From positions 30,531 through 94,530 of the forward strand of contig CAJOFH010000013.1 of NCBI GenBank assembly GCA_905233845.1: a DNA stretch of 64,000 bases, read 5' to 3'. Positions 18,306 to 27,724 of this stretch are shown one piece after another (the stretch's first letter is position 1; each line of letters opens with the position of its first letter). A program made the position numbers and the translations under genes. Source of the stretch: an uncultured Muribaculaceae bacterium (lineage in GTDB: Bacteria > Bacteroidota > Bacteroidia > Bacteroidales > Muribaculaceae). The notes beneath the pieces are model-generated. The model was given only the letters and a program-made list of their open reading frames with translations. It ran no database searches and was not told where the DNA came from.

Positions 18306-19648
18306 TGAAAGATCTACAATTCAATTCAGTTGAGACCATACCCAACTTGAACGCTTCGGCGGCGTTTCAAGTGGATTCAGGCAAGGTGTTCAAGGAAGAC
18401 ACTGACATCGTGCCCGTCATCGTCGATGACAAGCTCAGTTATATGCCGTGGGGCGGCGACAACGCCATGCCCTTCAACATCCTTGAACTCATCGAGAGCG
18501 ACGAGACGCTTTCGACCTGCCAGATGTTCAATGCCGAAGTGTGCTACGGCAGCGGCCTGAACTACAACACCGACGAGTGCAGTGCTTCGGTCAGAGCCGA
18601 TGTCCAGGACTTCGCCCTCGACAACGCATTGCCCTCGTATTTCCTCGGTGTGTGCCAGGACTTCAAGCACTTCGCCTTCTGCGTGTCGGTCATCATCCTC
18701 AATGCCGACGGCACCAAGATTGTGCGCTTGCTGCGCAAGGAGGCTTGCTACTGCCGGCTTTCCCCTGCGGACAAAGACGGCGCAATCCGCCAAGTCTTGT
18801 ATGCCAACTGGCGCAACGCTGTCAGCAGCCGCGAGGACATCGAGGTGATTGAACTGCTCGACATCAACTCGCCGTGGCGCGACCTCGCAATCCGCATGGG
18901 CAGGATAGCGGGCGACGACGGCAGGACCGCCATCCGCACCGCATGCCGGAAGTTTGCCGTGCTGACACGTGTCCCCACACCCGACAGCACTTATTACCCC
19001 ATACCTTACTACGCTTCGCTGTTCAAGGGCAAGTGGTACAACATCAAGCAGCTCATCGGCATGGCGAAAGAGGCGAAGCTGAAGAACATCGCCCCCATCA
19101 AGTACCAGATAGAAATCTCCAACAAATATTGGGATTCCATCTTCAAGAGCGAGGGCATCACCGACCGCCACCAGCAGCAAAAACGCATCGTGCGCGAGAA
19201 GCAGCAGATCCTCGACTTCCTCACCGGCGTAGAGAACGCTGGCAAGGTGTGGTTCTCCACATTCTATGTGGCTCCCACAGGCGAGGTTCAGCATGAGGTC
19301 GTCATCAACAAGATTGACAACGACAAAGAGGGCGGCGACTGGTCGACCGACATCCAAGAGGCTGTGAATATGTTCTGCTTCACTATGCGAGTGCACAGCA
19401 ACCTTGTCGGCAGTGTGCCGGGCAAGTCGCAGACCAACAACAGCGGCTCGGACAAACGCGAGCTTTACACCATCGCCCAAGCCCTGCAAAAACCGTATCA
19501 CGACCTTTTGTTCACCGTCCATCAGATGATCATCCGCTTCAACAACTGGAGCGGCTGCAAAGTCGATGTCCCCTTCATACAACTCACGTTGTTGAGTGAA
19601 CATCAAGACGCTAAAAGTGTAACCCTCAATCAAAACGACAATGAATAA
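18302..19648 (+). CDS. putative phage portal protein
   Basis: 448 aa; position before connector genes and composition. Confidence 0.5.
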   Translation: MMKDLQFNSVETIPNLNASAAFQVDSGKVFKEDTDIVPVIVDDKLSYMPWGGDNAMPFNILELIESDETLSTCQMFNAEVCYGSGLNYNTDECSASVRADVQDFALDNALPSYFLGVCQDFKHFAFCVSVIILNADGTKIVRLLRKEACYCRLSPADKDGAIRQVLYANWRNAVSSREDIEVIELLDINSPWRDLAIRMGRIAGDDGRTAIRTACRKFAVLTRVPTPDSTYYPIPYYASLFKGKWYNIKQLIGMAKEAKLKNIAPIKYQIEISNKYWDSIFKSEGITDRHQQQKRIVREKQQILDFLTGVENAGKVWFSTFYVAPTGEVQHEVVINKIDNDKEGGDWSTDIQEAVNMFCFTMRVHSNLVGSVPGKSQTNNSGSDKRELYTIAQALQKPYHDLLFTVHQMIIRFNNWSGCKVDVPFIQLTLLSEHQDAKSVTLNQNDNE

Positions 19649-19787
19649 TCCAAGAGTTAAAGAAACCATACTTGACCTGTGGGACAAAGGCTTGACTGTC
19701 GGGCTAATCGCCAGCAAATTGAACAAGTCAATTTACTATGTGTTCCACAAACTTAAAGTATATGGAAAGATTAACCCCAACTTGTAA
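19641..19787 (+). CDS. 48-aa HTH-like small protein
   Basis: MNNPRVKETILDLWDKGLTVGLIASKLNKSIYYVFHKLKVYGKINPNL, not in ORF track (short). Confidence 0.5.
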   Translation: MNNPRVKETILDLWDKGLTVGLIASKLNKSIYYVFHKLKVYGKINPNL

Positions 19788-19789
19788 CT

Positions 19790-20644
19790 ATGGCAACAAG
19801 ACTAATAACCAGTGATGAGCAGTTGCGTAGGTATCTGCCCAATGCTTTTGCCACGGCGCAGGGCGAGCCGCCCTTCTTCGACAAGGTGCTGCCGTGGCTT
19901 GAAGCCGCCGAGCGGTGGTTGTTCCAACAGTTCATCGGCGACACTTTCGAGCCGTTGTTGCTCGCTATGGGCGAGAACGAGCCGGTGCGCCTGACCGCAA
20001 CGTGCGTCGTGGCGCACGAGGCGATGCTGCGTGCCGTTCCCAGCCTCGACCTTGTGCTAACGCCCAACGGCTTCGGCATCGTGAGTAATCAGAACGTGGC
20101 ACCAGCAAGCCGTGAGCGTGTCTCACGCCTTATCGCCTCGCTCGAGACCAGCCGCGACAATGCCATTGAGCAGCTGATTACGTACCTATTCCGTGAAACG
20201 GAGTGGTACGACAGCCCCACGCGACATTGGTTCACCGCTACGCTGTTTCCCAATCTCGACCTCGCCAACCTCTGCGGCTTCACCGAACATCGGTGGGCGA
20301 ACTACCTGGGCTTGCGCTCCAATGCGATTACGATTGAAACGGAAATCGCCAATGACTATGTGTCGCCCGAACAACTCGCCGTGTTCCGCAACGAGGTGTT
20401 CTGTATGGATTTTGAGTTCACGCTGCAAACTTCGCAACACACTTCTGTATTGCAGCAGTTGCGCTCCATCATCGTGAGAATGTTGCGTGGCGAGCCAACG
20501 CCCATTCAGTCGCTGCGCGACATCGTGGACTTCATGCGCAAGAACGAGGAGCAGTTTGCGGAGTTTCGCCACAGTGACACTTACCGCTTGTACGAACCAC
20601 CCATCTTCGAGAACAAAAAGAAATCGCATGGCTACTTCTTCTGA
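19790..20644 (+). CDS. phage head-tail connector-like protein
   Basis: Position and length. Confidence 0.45.
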   Translation: MATRLITSDEQLRRYLPNAFATAQGEPPFFDKVLPWLEAAERWLFQQFIGDTFEPLLLAMGENEPVRLTATCVVAHEAMLRAVPSLDLVLTPNGFGIVSNQNVAPASRERVSRLIASLETSRDNAIEQLITYLFRETEWYDSPTRHWFTATLFPNLDLANLCGFTEHRWANYLGLRSNAITIETEIANDYVSPEQLAVFRNEVFCMDFEFTLQTSQHTSVLQQLRSIIVRMLRGEPTPIQSLRDIVDFMRKNEEQFAEFRHSDTYRLYEPPIFENKKKSHGYFF

Positions 20645-21401
20645 AACCACGGTCAATGTGGACCTCAAACTTCCCACCAAATGGGAAGATTTGACCGAAA
20701 AGCAACTGCGTTACCTTTTCGGTCTGCTGGCCCAGGACTTTCCTGCGACGCAGATAAAGACCTATTGCCTGTTCCGTTGGTCTGGTATGCAGGTGATGTG
20801 CCGCTACGGCAAAGGCTGGTGGTGCAAATTCGACAAAGACGAGTTCGTCATCTTTGCTGAGCAGGTAAACGCAGCCATTGCCTCGCTTGACTGGCTCGAC
20901 AACGTGCCGTCGTTCCCCATCCGGCTCGCACGGATCGGCAGACACCGCGCCGTGGCCGCCGACTTCGAGGGAGTGCCTTTCGAGGTGTTCATCATCTGCG
21001 ATAACCTCTATCAAGGTTATCTCGCCACCAAGCAGGACGACCTGCTCGATGAGATGGCCGCACACCTCTACGACACGCGCAAAATCAAGCTCACCGCCAC
21101 GGAACGTGTCAGTGTGTTCTACTGGTTTGCCTCGCTCAAAGGCTTTCTCGCTCGCGTGTTCAAACATTTCTTCCAGCCTGTCAGCAACGCAAGCGTTGAT
21201 GACGGCAATATGTTTGAACAGGAACAATCGCAGTACGAAATTTTGCAGAACGCCGTCAACGCCCAGATACGAGCCTTGACCAAAGGCGACATCACCAAAG
21301 AGAAAGAAGTCCTTTCGCTTGACACTTGGCGAGCCCTCACGGAACTCGACTGTCAAGCCAAAGAGTATGAAGAAATCAACCGCAAATACCCATCGAAATG
21401 A
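20628..21401 (+). CDS. phage hypothetical protein
   Basis: MATSSETTVNVDLKLPTKWEDLTEKQLRYLF start within ORF 20487..21401. Confidence 0.5.
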   Translation: MATSSETTVNVDLKLPTKWEDLTEKQLRYLFGLLAQDFPATQIKTYCLFRWSGMQVMCRYGKGWWCKFDKDEFVIFAEQVNAAIASLDWLDNVPSFPIRLARIGRHRAVAADFEGVPFEVFIICDNLYQGYLATKQDDLLDEMAAHLYDTRKIKLTATERVSVFYWFASLKGFLARVFKHFFQPVSNASVDDGNMFEQEQSQYEILQNAVNAQIRALTKGDITKEKEVLSLDTWRALTELDCQAKEYEEINRKYPSK

Positions 21402-21895
21402 ACGACTATCCGCAGGGCATCTGGGATGCCACAGAGTATTTTGAACACCTCACCGCAACCAACCGCTTGGCAAAACGTGAAGGCTTCACCTTCTGCCGTG
21501 TCAGCGGTTTGGACGGCTTCGAGGAAGCGTTGGAGAACATGCAGCACTCCACCGCTCTTGTGTGCGTGAGCGACATCGCCAACGGCTATACTGAGCTTAA
21601 CAACACACCTCGCACGCGCCGCGTGAAGACCGTGTTTTTCGCCATGCGCCACAAGATTGATGATATGAGGGCACGCAACACCTGCATGGACACCATGCGA
21701 GAGGTGTTCCGTCAGTTCATGTCGAAGCTCATACTGGAGAAAACCAAGCTTGAAAACCACTGCATCTATCTCGACCCACGAATATCGTTCAACGAGATTG
21801 ACCGATACTTCTTCAGTGGGTGCGCTTGCGCCTTTTTTCAAGTTGCCGTCGATGTGTTCACCGACCTAAGATTGAACCCCGATGAATGGGAATAG
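21398..21895 (+). CDS. phage hypothetical protein
   Basis: ORF 165 aa, overlaps neighbours by a few nt. Confidence 0.5.
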   Translation: MNDYPQGIWDATEYFEHLTATNRLAKREGFTFCRVSGLDGFEEALENMQHSTALVCVSDIANGYTELNNTPRTRRVKTVFFAMRHKIDDMRARNTCMDTMREVFRQFMSKLILEKTKLENHCIYLDPRISFNEIDRYFFSGCACAFFQVAVDVFTDLRLNPDEWE

Positions 21896-22316
21896 CCACA
21901 TCACCGAGCAACAGGCGCAGAAAGAGCGCGAGAAGTTCGTCACCGCTTTCAATGACACAATGGTAAAGATTTGGCAGGAGCAAATCACATTGTTGGATGT
22001 CATTGACACCGGGGCACTGCTGGCTTCGCCAAAGGGCATTGCCATGCGTGCCGACGGCAGGTTTTTCGAGGTGTCGCTGTCGCAAGCCTTTCTTGAATAC
22101 GGCTTGTGGCAGGACTATGGCACAGGGCGCGAAACGCCCCGTGGCAACAGCGGAGACATCGGCAGAGCCAAAGTGCGGCAACGCCGCAAGTGGTTCAGCC
22201 GAAAGTATTACGCTTCGGTAATGAATATCAAGGAGTTCTACGAGGACAACATCGGCAAAGCGTTCACTGGCGTTTTGAGCGATTTCGCACGACGATGTAA
22301 TAAAAGTCATGTATAG
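21882..22316 (+). CDS. putative head-tail joining protein (gp10-like)
   Basis: 'YGLWQDYGTGRETPRGNSGDIGRAKVRQRRKWFSRKYY' pattern. Confidence 0.45.
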   Translation: MNGNSHITEQQAQKEREKFVTAFNDTMVKIWQEQITLLDVIDTGALLASPKGIAMRADGRFFEVSLSQAFLEYGLWQDYGTGRETPRGNSGDIGRAKVRQRRKWFSRKYYASVMNIKEFYEDNIGKAFTGVLSDFARRCNKSHV

Positions 22317-22340
22317 TCGTTTTAATTACGAGATTTGTCG

Positions 22341-22348
22341 TATCTTTG
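22341..22348 (+). promoter_or_regulatory. TATCTTTG -7 box, 4 nt before ATG 22353
   Basis: TAnnTTTG match. Confidence 0.55.
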
Positions 22349-22352
22349 CATT

Positions 22353-23441
22353 ATGGAAGAAAACAAGAACCTCATTAAGTCGCAAGATAAACAAGTGTTG
22401 CCCACGCAATTAGTTGACGATGTGAAACTAATTATTGAGCGTGGGTTACGTGAAGCGTACGATAAAGTTAACACAGTTGCCATTCATACGTATTGGCTTA
22501 TTGGCAAGCGCATTGTTGAAGAAGAACAGCATGGCCAGCGCAGAGCTGAATATGGTAGCAGATTAATCACTTCGCTCGCTGATGAACTGTCCTTAGAGTA
22601 TTCCAAAGGTTTTACGGCGAGGGATTTACGCAATTATCGTCAATTGTATCTGTGCTTCAATGATTTAGAGATTTGGTACACGCGTGTACCAAATCTTAAA
22701 TGGTCACACTACCGTACTGTTTTGTCGGTCACAAGTGAAGATGCAAGATACTGGTATATTCGTGAAGCCTCTACAGAATCATGGAGTGTGCGTACTTTGG
22801 CACGCAACGTTGGCTCTCAGTACTATCACCGATTACTGCAATCGCCAAAAAAAGAAGCCGTTGTCAATGAAATGCTGCAACTCACAGCACCATTGAACGA
22901 CGAGCCGCAAGGTTTTCTCAAAGACCCTGTTGTGGCGGAGTTTCTGCAACTCCCGTCAAATGCATCATTCACCGAAACCGAACTTGAGAAAGCCATTATT
23001 CGGCACTTGAAGGAATTTTTGCTTGAAATGGGTCGTGGATTCGCATTCATGGCTGAGCAATACCACATCAACACCGATGCCGGCGATTTCTTTGTAGACT
23101 TGGTTTTCTACAATGTGGTGTTGAAATGCTATGTACTTATCGACCTCAAAACAAAACGAGTGACCCATCAAGATGTCGGGCAAATGGATATGTATGTGCG
23201 AATGTTCGATGACCTAAAGCGTACCGAGGGCGACAACCCAACCATCGGCTTGCTACTTTGTGCCGACACGAGTAAAGACATCGCTCAATACTCTGTGCTT
23301 CACGACAGCAAACAACTCTTTGCCGCAAAATATCTCACTTTCTTGCCGAAGAAGGAAGTGCTTGACCGTGAAATAGAGCAGCAGAAAGAGATATTCTACT
23401 TGCAACACAACAAATCAGCAAAAGAAGATACCGAACAATAA
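22353..23441 (+). CDS. DUF1016/YhcG-type PDDEXK nuclease
   Basis: 'AYGSRLITSLADELSLEYSKGFTARDLRNYRQLY'-like N-domain and 'DLVFYNVVLKCYVLIDLKTKRVTHQDVGQMDMYV' nuclease core. Confidence 0.85.
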   Translation: MEENKNLIKSQDKQVLPTQLVDDVKLIIERGLREAYDKVNTVAIHTYWLIGKRIVEEEQHGQRRAEYGSRLITSLADELSLEYSKGFTARDLRNYRQLYLCFNDLEIWYTRVPNLKWSHYRTVLSVTSEDARYWYIREASTESWSVRTLARNVGSQYYHRLLQSPKKEAVVNEMLQLTAPLNDEPQGFLKDPVVAEFLQLPSNASFTETELEKAIIRHLKEFLLEMGRGFAFMAEQYHINTDAGDFFVDLVFYNVVLKCYVLIDLKTKRVTHQDVGQMDMYVRMFDDLKRTEGDNPTIGLLLCADTSKDIAQYSVLHDSKQLFAAKYLTFLPKKEVLDREIEQQKEIFYLQHNKSAKEDTEQ

Positions 23442-23486
23442 CATCTATTTTACTTCTTTTTGTCAATAATATAGATTATTCAAAAA

Positions 23487-24326
23487 ATGGTTCGACTGGA
23501 AAACGTATCATTCGGATACAAGAAACATAAATATATACTTCAAGACATCAATCTTCTATTGATGCCGTCTCATGTTTATGGGCTTTTGGGAATGAATGGA
23601 GTTGGCAAATCCACATTATTGTATTTGATTACCAATTTGTTGCGTCCACAACAAGGAACAATCTCATATAAAAATTCCGCCGATGGAAAATGGCAGAATA
23701 AAATTGAAGACTTCTTCTTTGTTCCTGAAGAATTTGATTTGCCAAACATCAGTATTAGAAACTATCTGAAAATAAACGTTCCATTCTACCCAAAGTTCAG
23801 CGAAGATGATTTTTTCCAATATCTCAGCCTTTTTGGTATTGATTGCGACAATAGACTGGGAGAGTTGTCGATGGGGCAAAAGAAAAAATTCTATTTGAGT
23901 TTTGCTCATTCTGCGAATACCGACTTACTTATCCTTGACGAGCCGACTAATGGCTTGGACATAGTAAGCAAGCAGCAATTCCGGGATTTCATTTCCCAAT
24001 CCACGGAGAATAGTGACAAATGTATTATTCTTTCCACTCATCAGATTAATGATGTTGATGTTTTGTTTGACGATGTTGTTATCTTACATGACAAGCATAT
24101 AATTCTTCAAGCTGATTGCGAATCTTTATCACGAAGATTTGTTATTGAGAAAGATGGAGCACAAATAAATGATAGAAACTACTTGGCAGTTCTACAAGAT
24201 GCAAACAGAAATTTCTCATTACGAGCTGCCCAAAGCAACACGAGAATAGATTTGGAGATGTTATATAATATGTTGGTGCACAATCCGAGCATTGCAGAAA
24301 CTATAAATCATGAACTCACAAAATAA
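23487..24326 (+). CDS. ABC transporter ATP-binding protein
   Basis: Walker A 'GMNGVGKST', signature 'LSMGQKKK', Walker B 'LLILDEPTNGLD'. Confidence 0.9.
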   Translation: MVRLENVSFGYKKHKYILQDINLLLMPSHVYGLLGMNGVGKSTLLYLITNLLRPQQGTISYKNSADGKWQNKIEDFFFVPEEFDLPNISIRNYLKINVPFYPKFSEDDFFQYLSLFGIDCDNRLGELSMGQKKKFYLSFAHSANTDLLILDEPTNGLDIVSKQQFRDFISQSTENSDKCIILSTHQINDVDVLFDDVVILHDKHIILQADCESLSRRFVIEKDGAQINDRNYLAVLQDANRNFSLRAAQSNTRIDLEMLYNMLVHNPSIAETINHELTK

Positions 24327-25041
24327 AATCAATCATTTATTTATGGCATTCAGGAAGTTTCTTCATGAAAATGCCAGACGATTGCTGTATTATGCCGCAT
24401 TGATGTTTGCGGCAATGTTGCTTTCGTACTTGATATTTGCAATTATTCCCGTCCTATCGCGACCTCAATCTAATCTTAATTATGCCACTGAGATAATGCA
24501 AATAAGCATTTTCTTGTTGTTTGTATTTGGCTGCTTAAGCGCAAGCATCATGTTTCGGGAGTTAAGAAATCGAAGAACACGAATAGCCTATATATGCTTC
24601 CCGACCACCAAGTTCGAGAAGTATATTATCGAGTGGTTTGTTTATGTTTTGTTATTCCCAGTTATATTTTTGTTGTTATCAGAATTATCGGTAAAACTCC
24701 TTATTGCTATTCTTCACTTCTCTGTGGAATCCACAAAAAGCATGGAGAACATATCGGTTACAAAACAACTCATTGAGTTTACGAAAAGTGAAAATAGTGT
24801 ATTCTTGTTTTTCTTAGCCGTTCAATCATGTTTTGTGATTGGTAGCGCATATTGGCGGAAATTCCCTTTTATTAAAACTTTCTTATGTATAGTGGGCATT
24901 TCTGTTGCTTTGTTCTTCTATGCTCTACATTCCAAGAATCAAGATGTTTTAATCGCATACAACTATGTCTATGTAATCTTCACTCTAATTGCATGGGCAT
25001 TATCATATATTGTTTTTCGAAAGAACGCAACATTAGTATAA
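24310..25041 (+). CDS. ABC transporter permease-like membrane protein
   Basis: Six hydrophobic segments; overlaps ATPase gene. Confidence 0.7.
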   Translation: MNSQNKINHLFMAFRKFLHENARRLLYYAALMFAAMLLSYLIFAIIPVLSRPQSNLNYATEIMQISIFLLFVFGCLSASIMFRELRNRRTRIAYICFPTTKFEKYIIEWFVYVLLFPVIFLLLSELSVKLLIAILHFSVESTKSMENISVTKQLIEFTKSENSVFLFFLAVQSCFVIGSAYWRKFPFIKTFLCIVGISVALFFYALHSKNQDVLIAYNYVYVIFTLIAWALSYIVFRKNATLV

Positions 25042-25052
25042 TCGAAGATAGT

Positions 25053-25075
25053 TAAGCCTACTTTGGTGGGCTTTT
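25053..25075 (+). terminator. rho-independent terminator
   Basis: AAGCCTAC-tttg-GTGGGCTT + T tract. Confidence 0.6.
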
Positions 25076-25103
25076 TATGTCTTTTCGTTTACCGAACATT
25101 GAG

Positions 25104-25141
25104 TGTAGTTTTGCGGTGTAATTCGCAAAACTACATTTTTT
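25104..25141 (+). terminator. perfect 12-bp terminator directly abutting the next start codon
   Basis: TGTAGTTTTGCG-gtgtaatt-CGCAAAACTACA-TTTTTT then ATG. Confidence 0.75.
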
Positions 25142-26629
25142 ATGATTGACGTAAACCAACTCACCTCGCTAATCTCGGCGTTCCGTGTCGAGACTGAGAA
25201 AGAAAGCATCTCGCCCGAAACCGTCGGCAAGATACTTCAAGACATTACCGACCTGCTCGCCACCGCATCGACGGACGCGGAGCGTCAAATCCTCGATGAC
25301 TGGAAAGCAATGTTGTCGCAGTTTTATGTCGTCTATGACGTGGCGGATGCCAATATGCCCGACCCGCAGAACATGTTCCTGCGGTTGAAGGCACGCAACC
25401 TCGGCAACGGCAACTCCTATTCATCGTCAGTGCCCATCGCCGGGGCAACCGACATGAAAGCAGGAGCGATGACGGCCACTCACGTTCAGACCATCATGGC
25501 CCTGCAAGCTGCCGTAAGCCAGCTGCGTTCCTCGGTCACATCGTTACAGACCGCAAGCAGTCAGCATGGCAACCAGCTGTTCATCATCCAAGCCGCAGGC
25601 TATGTCGTGACCGGCATAGCCCAGGGAAATCCTCACTCGTCGAGGGTGAACCTGCGGATCACCCAGCACGACGTGCGCACGGGTGAGGACTTCGTGTTTG
25701 ACGGCAGCACCTATCTCACTGGCGCGACCAATGAGAAAGCCGGTGTGATGACAGCCCAGCAGTGCAACGCGCTGAATGTCGCCAAGACCGACATCACCGC
25801 ACTTCAATCCGCTATGCGCAATGTGCAGGGCGCAGGGTGTGTGGTCGATGGGGCAACCGTGTTCCACATCGCCACCGACAGACTGGGAATTATGCTGTTC
25901 GGCTACAACCTCGCCACTGGCGAGCGTGAGGTCGAATTGCAACAGTTCTACCTCACGGGAGCCTCGGAGTATGGCGCAGGAGTGATGACCGCCCGACAGG
26001 TCAAAAGGCTCAACGAGCTTTATCAAGCGGTGTTTGGTGGAAACGGCAGCACCGCGTTTTTCAACTTCGGCATTGAAATCGGCGAGGGAAAGAGAGAACT
26101 CTTTCTGAAGCACGCCGTCAAACTCGTTGAACTCGGCTATGTGCCGTACCTTTTCCGCTATTCGCGCAAGCGTAACCGCAAAATCGACAACGAAGGGCAC
26201 AAATCACACGGCGATTTGCGAAAGGGCTGGAATGTCGTCGGCAAAGGCGAAACCATCCAAATCGGCAACAACGGCCAAGTGAGCATCAACAAAATCATGT
26301 TTGAACACGATGAGTTCGACGACGAGGAAATGCAGAGCATGGCGCAGTTCCAGAGCGAAGCGAAGTTCTTTGTCGCCGACAAGTACGATGAAGCTCTGGG
26401 TATAAGGTATGTGCCATTCGGCAAGAACCGAATCAACCTGCATGTGAAGATAAACAACGAGTACCAACTGCGCAAGGTACGCTTGCAGTACGGCATCGCC
26501 TTCGCCTCGTACCGTGCCGGCAAGCGGGAACTGCTCGACAAGACACGCCTTGTCACGCCCATTGTGCCGTTCCACATCGCCAACGTGCCGTTCCGCAATG
26601 GTGGCTACCGCTGGGTGTTCGAGCGATAA
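25142..26629 (+). CDS. phage structural protein with repeated domains
   Basis: 495 aa; recurring 'LTGAt.e.aGvMTA.q...L' motif. Confidence 0.55.
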   Translation: MIDVNQLTSLISAFRVETEKESISPETVGKILQDITDLLATASTDAERQILDDWKAMLSQFYVVYDVADANMPDPQNMFLRLKARNLGNGNSYSSSVPIAGATDMKAGAMTATHVQTIMALQAAVSQLRSSVTSLQTASSQHGNQLFIIQAAGYVVTGIAQGNPHSSRVNLRITQHDVRTGEDFVFDGSTYLTGATNEKAGVMTAQQCNALNVAKTDITALQSAMRNVQGAGCVVDGATVFHIATDRLGIMLFGYNLATGEREVELQQFYLTGASEYGAGVMTARQVKRLNELYQAVFGGNGSTAFFNFGIEIGEGKRELFLKHAVKLVELGYVPYLFRYSRKRNRKIDNEGHKSHGDLRKGWNVVGKGETIQIGNNGQVSINKIMFEHDEFDDEEMQSMAQFQSEAKFFVADKYDEALGIRYVPFGKNRINLHVKINNEYQLRKVRLQYGIAFASYRAGKRELLDKTRLVTPIVPFHIANVPFRNGGYRWVFER

Positions 26630-26635
26630 CGGCAC

Positions 26636-26730
26636 AAAAAAAATGATGAGCTAGGGCACATCATTATAAAGGACGGTGAACTACGGTACACCCTTATGAG
26701 TCGGAGAGAGCTACGGCACCCTCTTACTGA
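26636..26730 (-). ncRNA. candidate sRNA with three iterated stem-loops
   Basis: Minus promoter at 26736-26767; hairpins 26704-26723, 26675-26692, 26642-26665; terminal T8. Confidence 0.7.
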
Positions 26731-26735
26731 TACTG

Positions 26736-26767
26736 CAAAGGTACTCACTTTTTCAATAACCACCAAA
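26736..26767 (-). promoter_or_regulatory. promoter TTTG-N20-TACCTTTG
   Basis: Exact -33 and -7 boxes with 20-nt spacer on minus strand. Confidence 0.7.
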
Positions 26768-26783
26768 AAATCAGCAAAAAAAT

Positions 26784-27272
26784 ATGGATTTTTTCGTAGA
26801 AACGCTCAAAAACGCATCACTCCACATCCATGCCGTGTGGCTTGCCATCGCATACGTTGCCGTGATACTGGCAATGGCCGTCGATTTCATCGCCGGACTG
26901 CGAAAGGCGAAAATCGCTGGCAAGGTCACAACAAGCAGGGCATTGAAAATGACCACAGAGAAAGCAACCAAGTACTTTCTCCCTATGTTGTGCCTCTCCT
27001 GCATTGACGTTCTGACTTCCGTTGTCCTGCCAGCACCGTTCTTCACGCTGCTCATGGGCGCGTTCAACATCTTCTGCGAATGGAAGTCGGTGCTTGAAAG
27101 CACCCACGACAAGCAGGAGTTGCGCGAAGCAGCCAACACCTTCAACGTCATTGTCAAGAACAAGGACGACATCGCAGGTATCATTATGCAAGCGATGGAG
27201 ATGATGGAGAAGAAACAAGCCATCGAGAGTAATAACAAAAATATCAACCCCCAAACAACAGAAGAAACATGA
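26784..27272 (+). CDS. phage holin-like membrane protein
   Basis: 'VDFIAGLRKAKIAGKVTTSRALKMTTEKATKYFLPML' typical of toxin-secretion/lysis holins. Confidence 0.7.
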   Translation: MDFFVETLKNASLHIHAVWLAIAYVAVILAMAVDFIAGLRKAKIAGKVTTSRALKMTTEKATKYFLPMLCLSCIDVLTSVVLPAPFFTLLMGAFNIFCEWKSVLESTHDKQELREAANTFNVIVKNKDDIAGIIMQAMEMMEKKQAIESNNKNINPQTTEET

Positions 27273-27721
27273 AAAAGAAAGTCATGAACATCAGACCGCA
27301 GGAAGTCACCCAGGGCGGCGAGCGGTCAGTCCAGTACAAAGGCAGCGACGGCAAGATGCACGGCATCGCACCCGCTGGCAACGGCGGTGGCACCGCCCAA
27401 TCAAACATCGTGCTTGAAGTCAATTTTGCCGACGACGGCAAAGCGTTCACCGAAAGTGAACTGATTGACTATCTCACACAGTTCATGAACGGCAAGTGCA
27501 TTATTTGCATTTCCGACAACAACTGGGGCACGCAGAATGAGCGTCGCGTCGCTCTCGTCACCCGTGCCAAAGGCTTCGAGGTCGTTGACGGAAGCATCGT
27601 CATCGGCAACTCGCTGACTTTCGAGCTTGCAAGCCCATCGGCTTTCGGCGACCTCGACGAAGTTATGTTCCTCAAACAGCAAGACGGCAGCTTTGAATTG
27701 TCCCACTATTTCAACAAGTAA
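27269..27721 (+). CDS. modular phage protein, paralog 1
   Basis: N-terminal ~45 aa nearly identical to next gene; C-terminus unrelated. Confidence 0.6.
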   Translation: MKKKVMNIRPQEVTQGGERSVQYKGSDGKMHGIAPAGNGGGTAQSNIVLEVNFADDGKAFTESELIDYLTQFMNGKCIICISDNNWGTQNERRVALVTRAKGFEVVDGSIVIGNSLTFELASPSAFGDLDEVMFLKQQDGSFELSHYFNK

Positions 27722-27724
27722 GCT

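Noticed and set aside
26628-26720. CRISPR-like or iteron repeat at 30-nt spacing
   Set aside because: Only three degenerate units; the conserved part is a hairpin loop and the stems vary, which fits an RNA rather than CRISPR or iterons.
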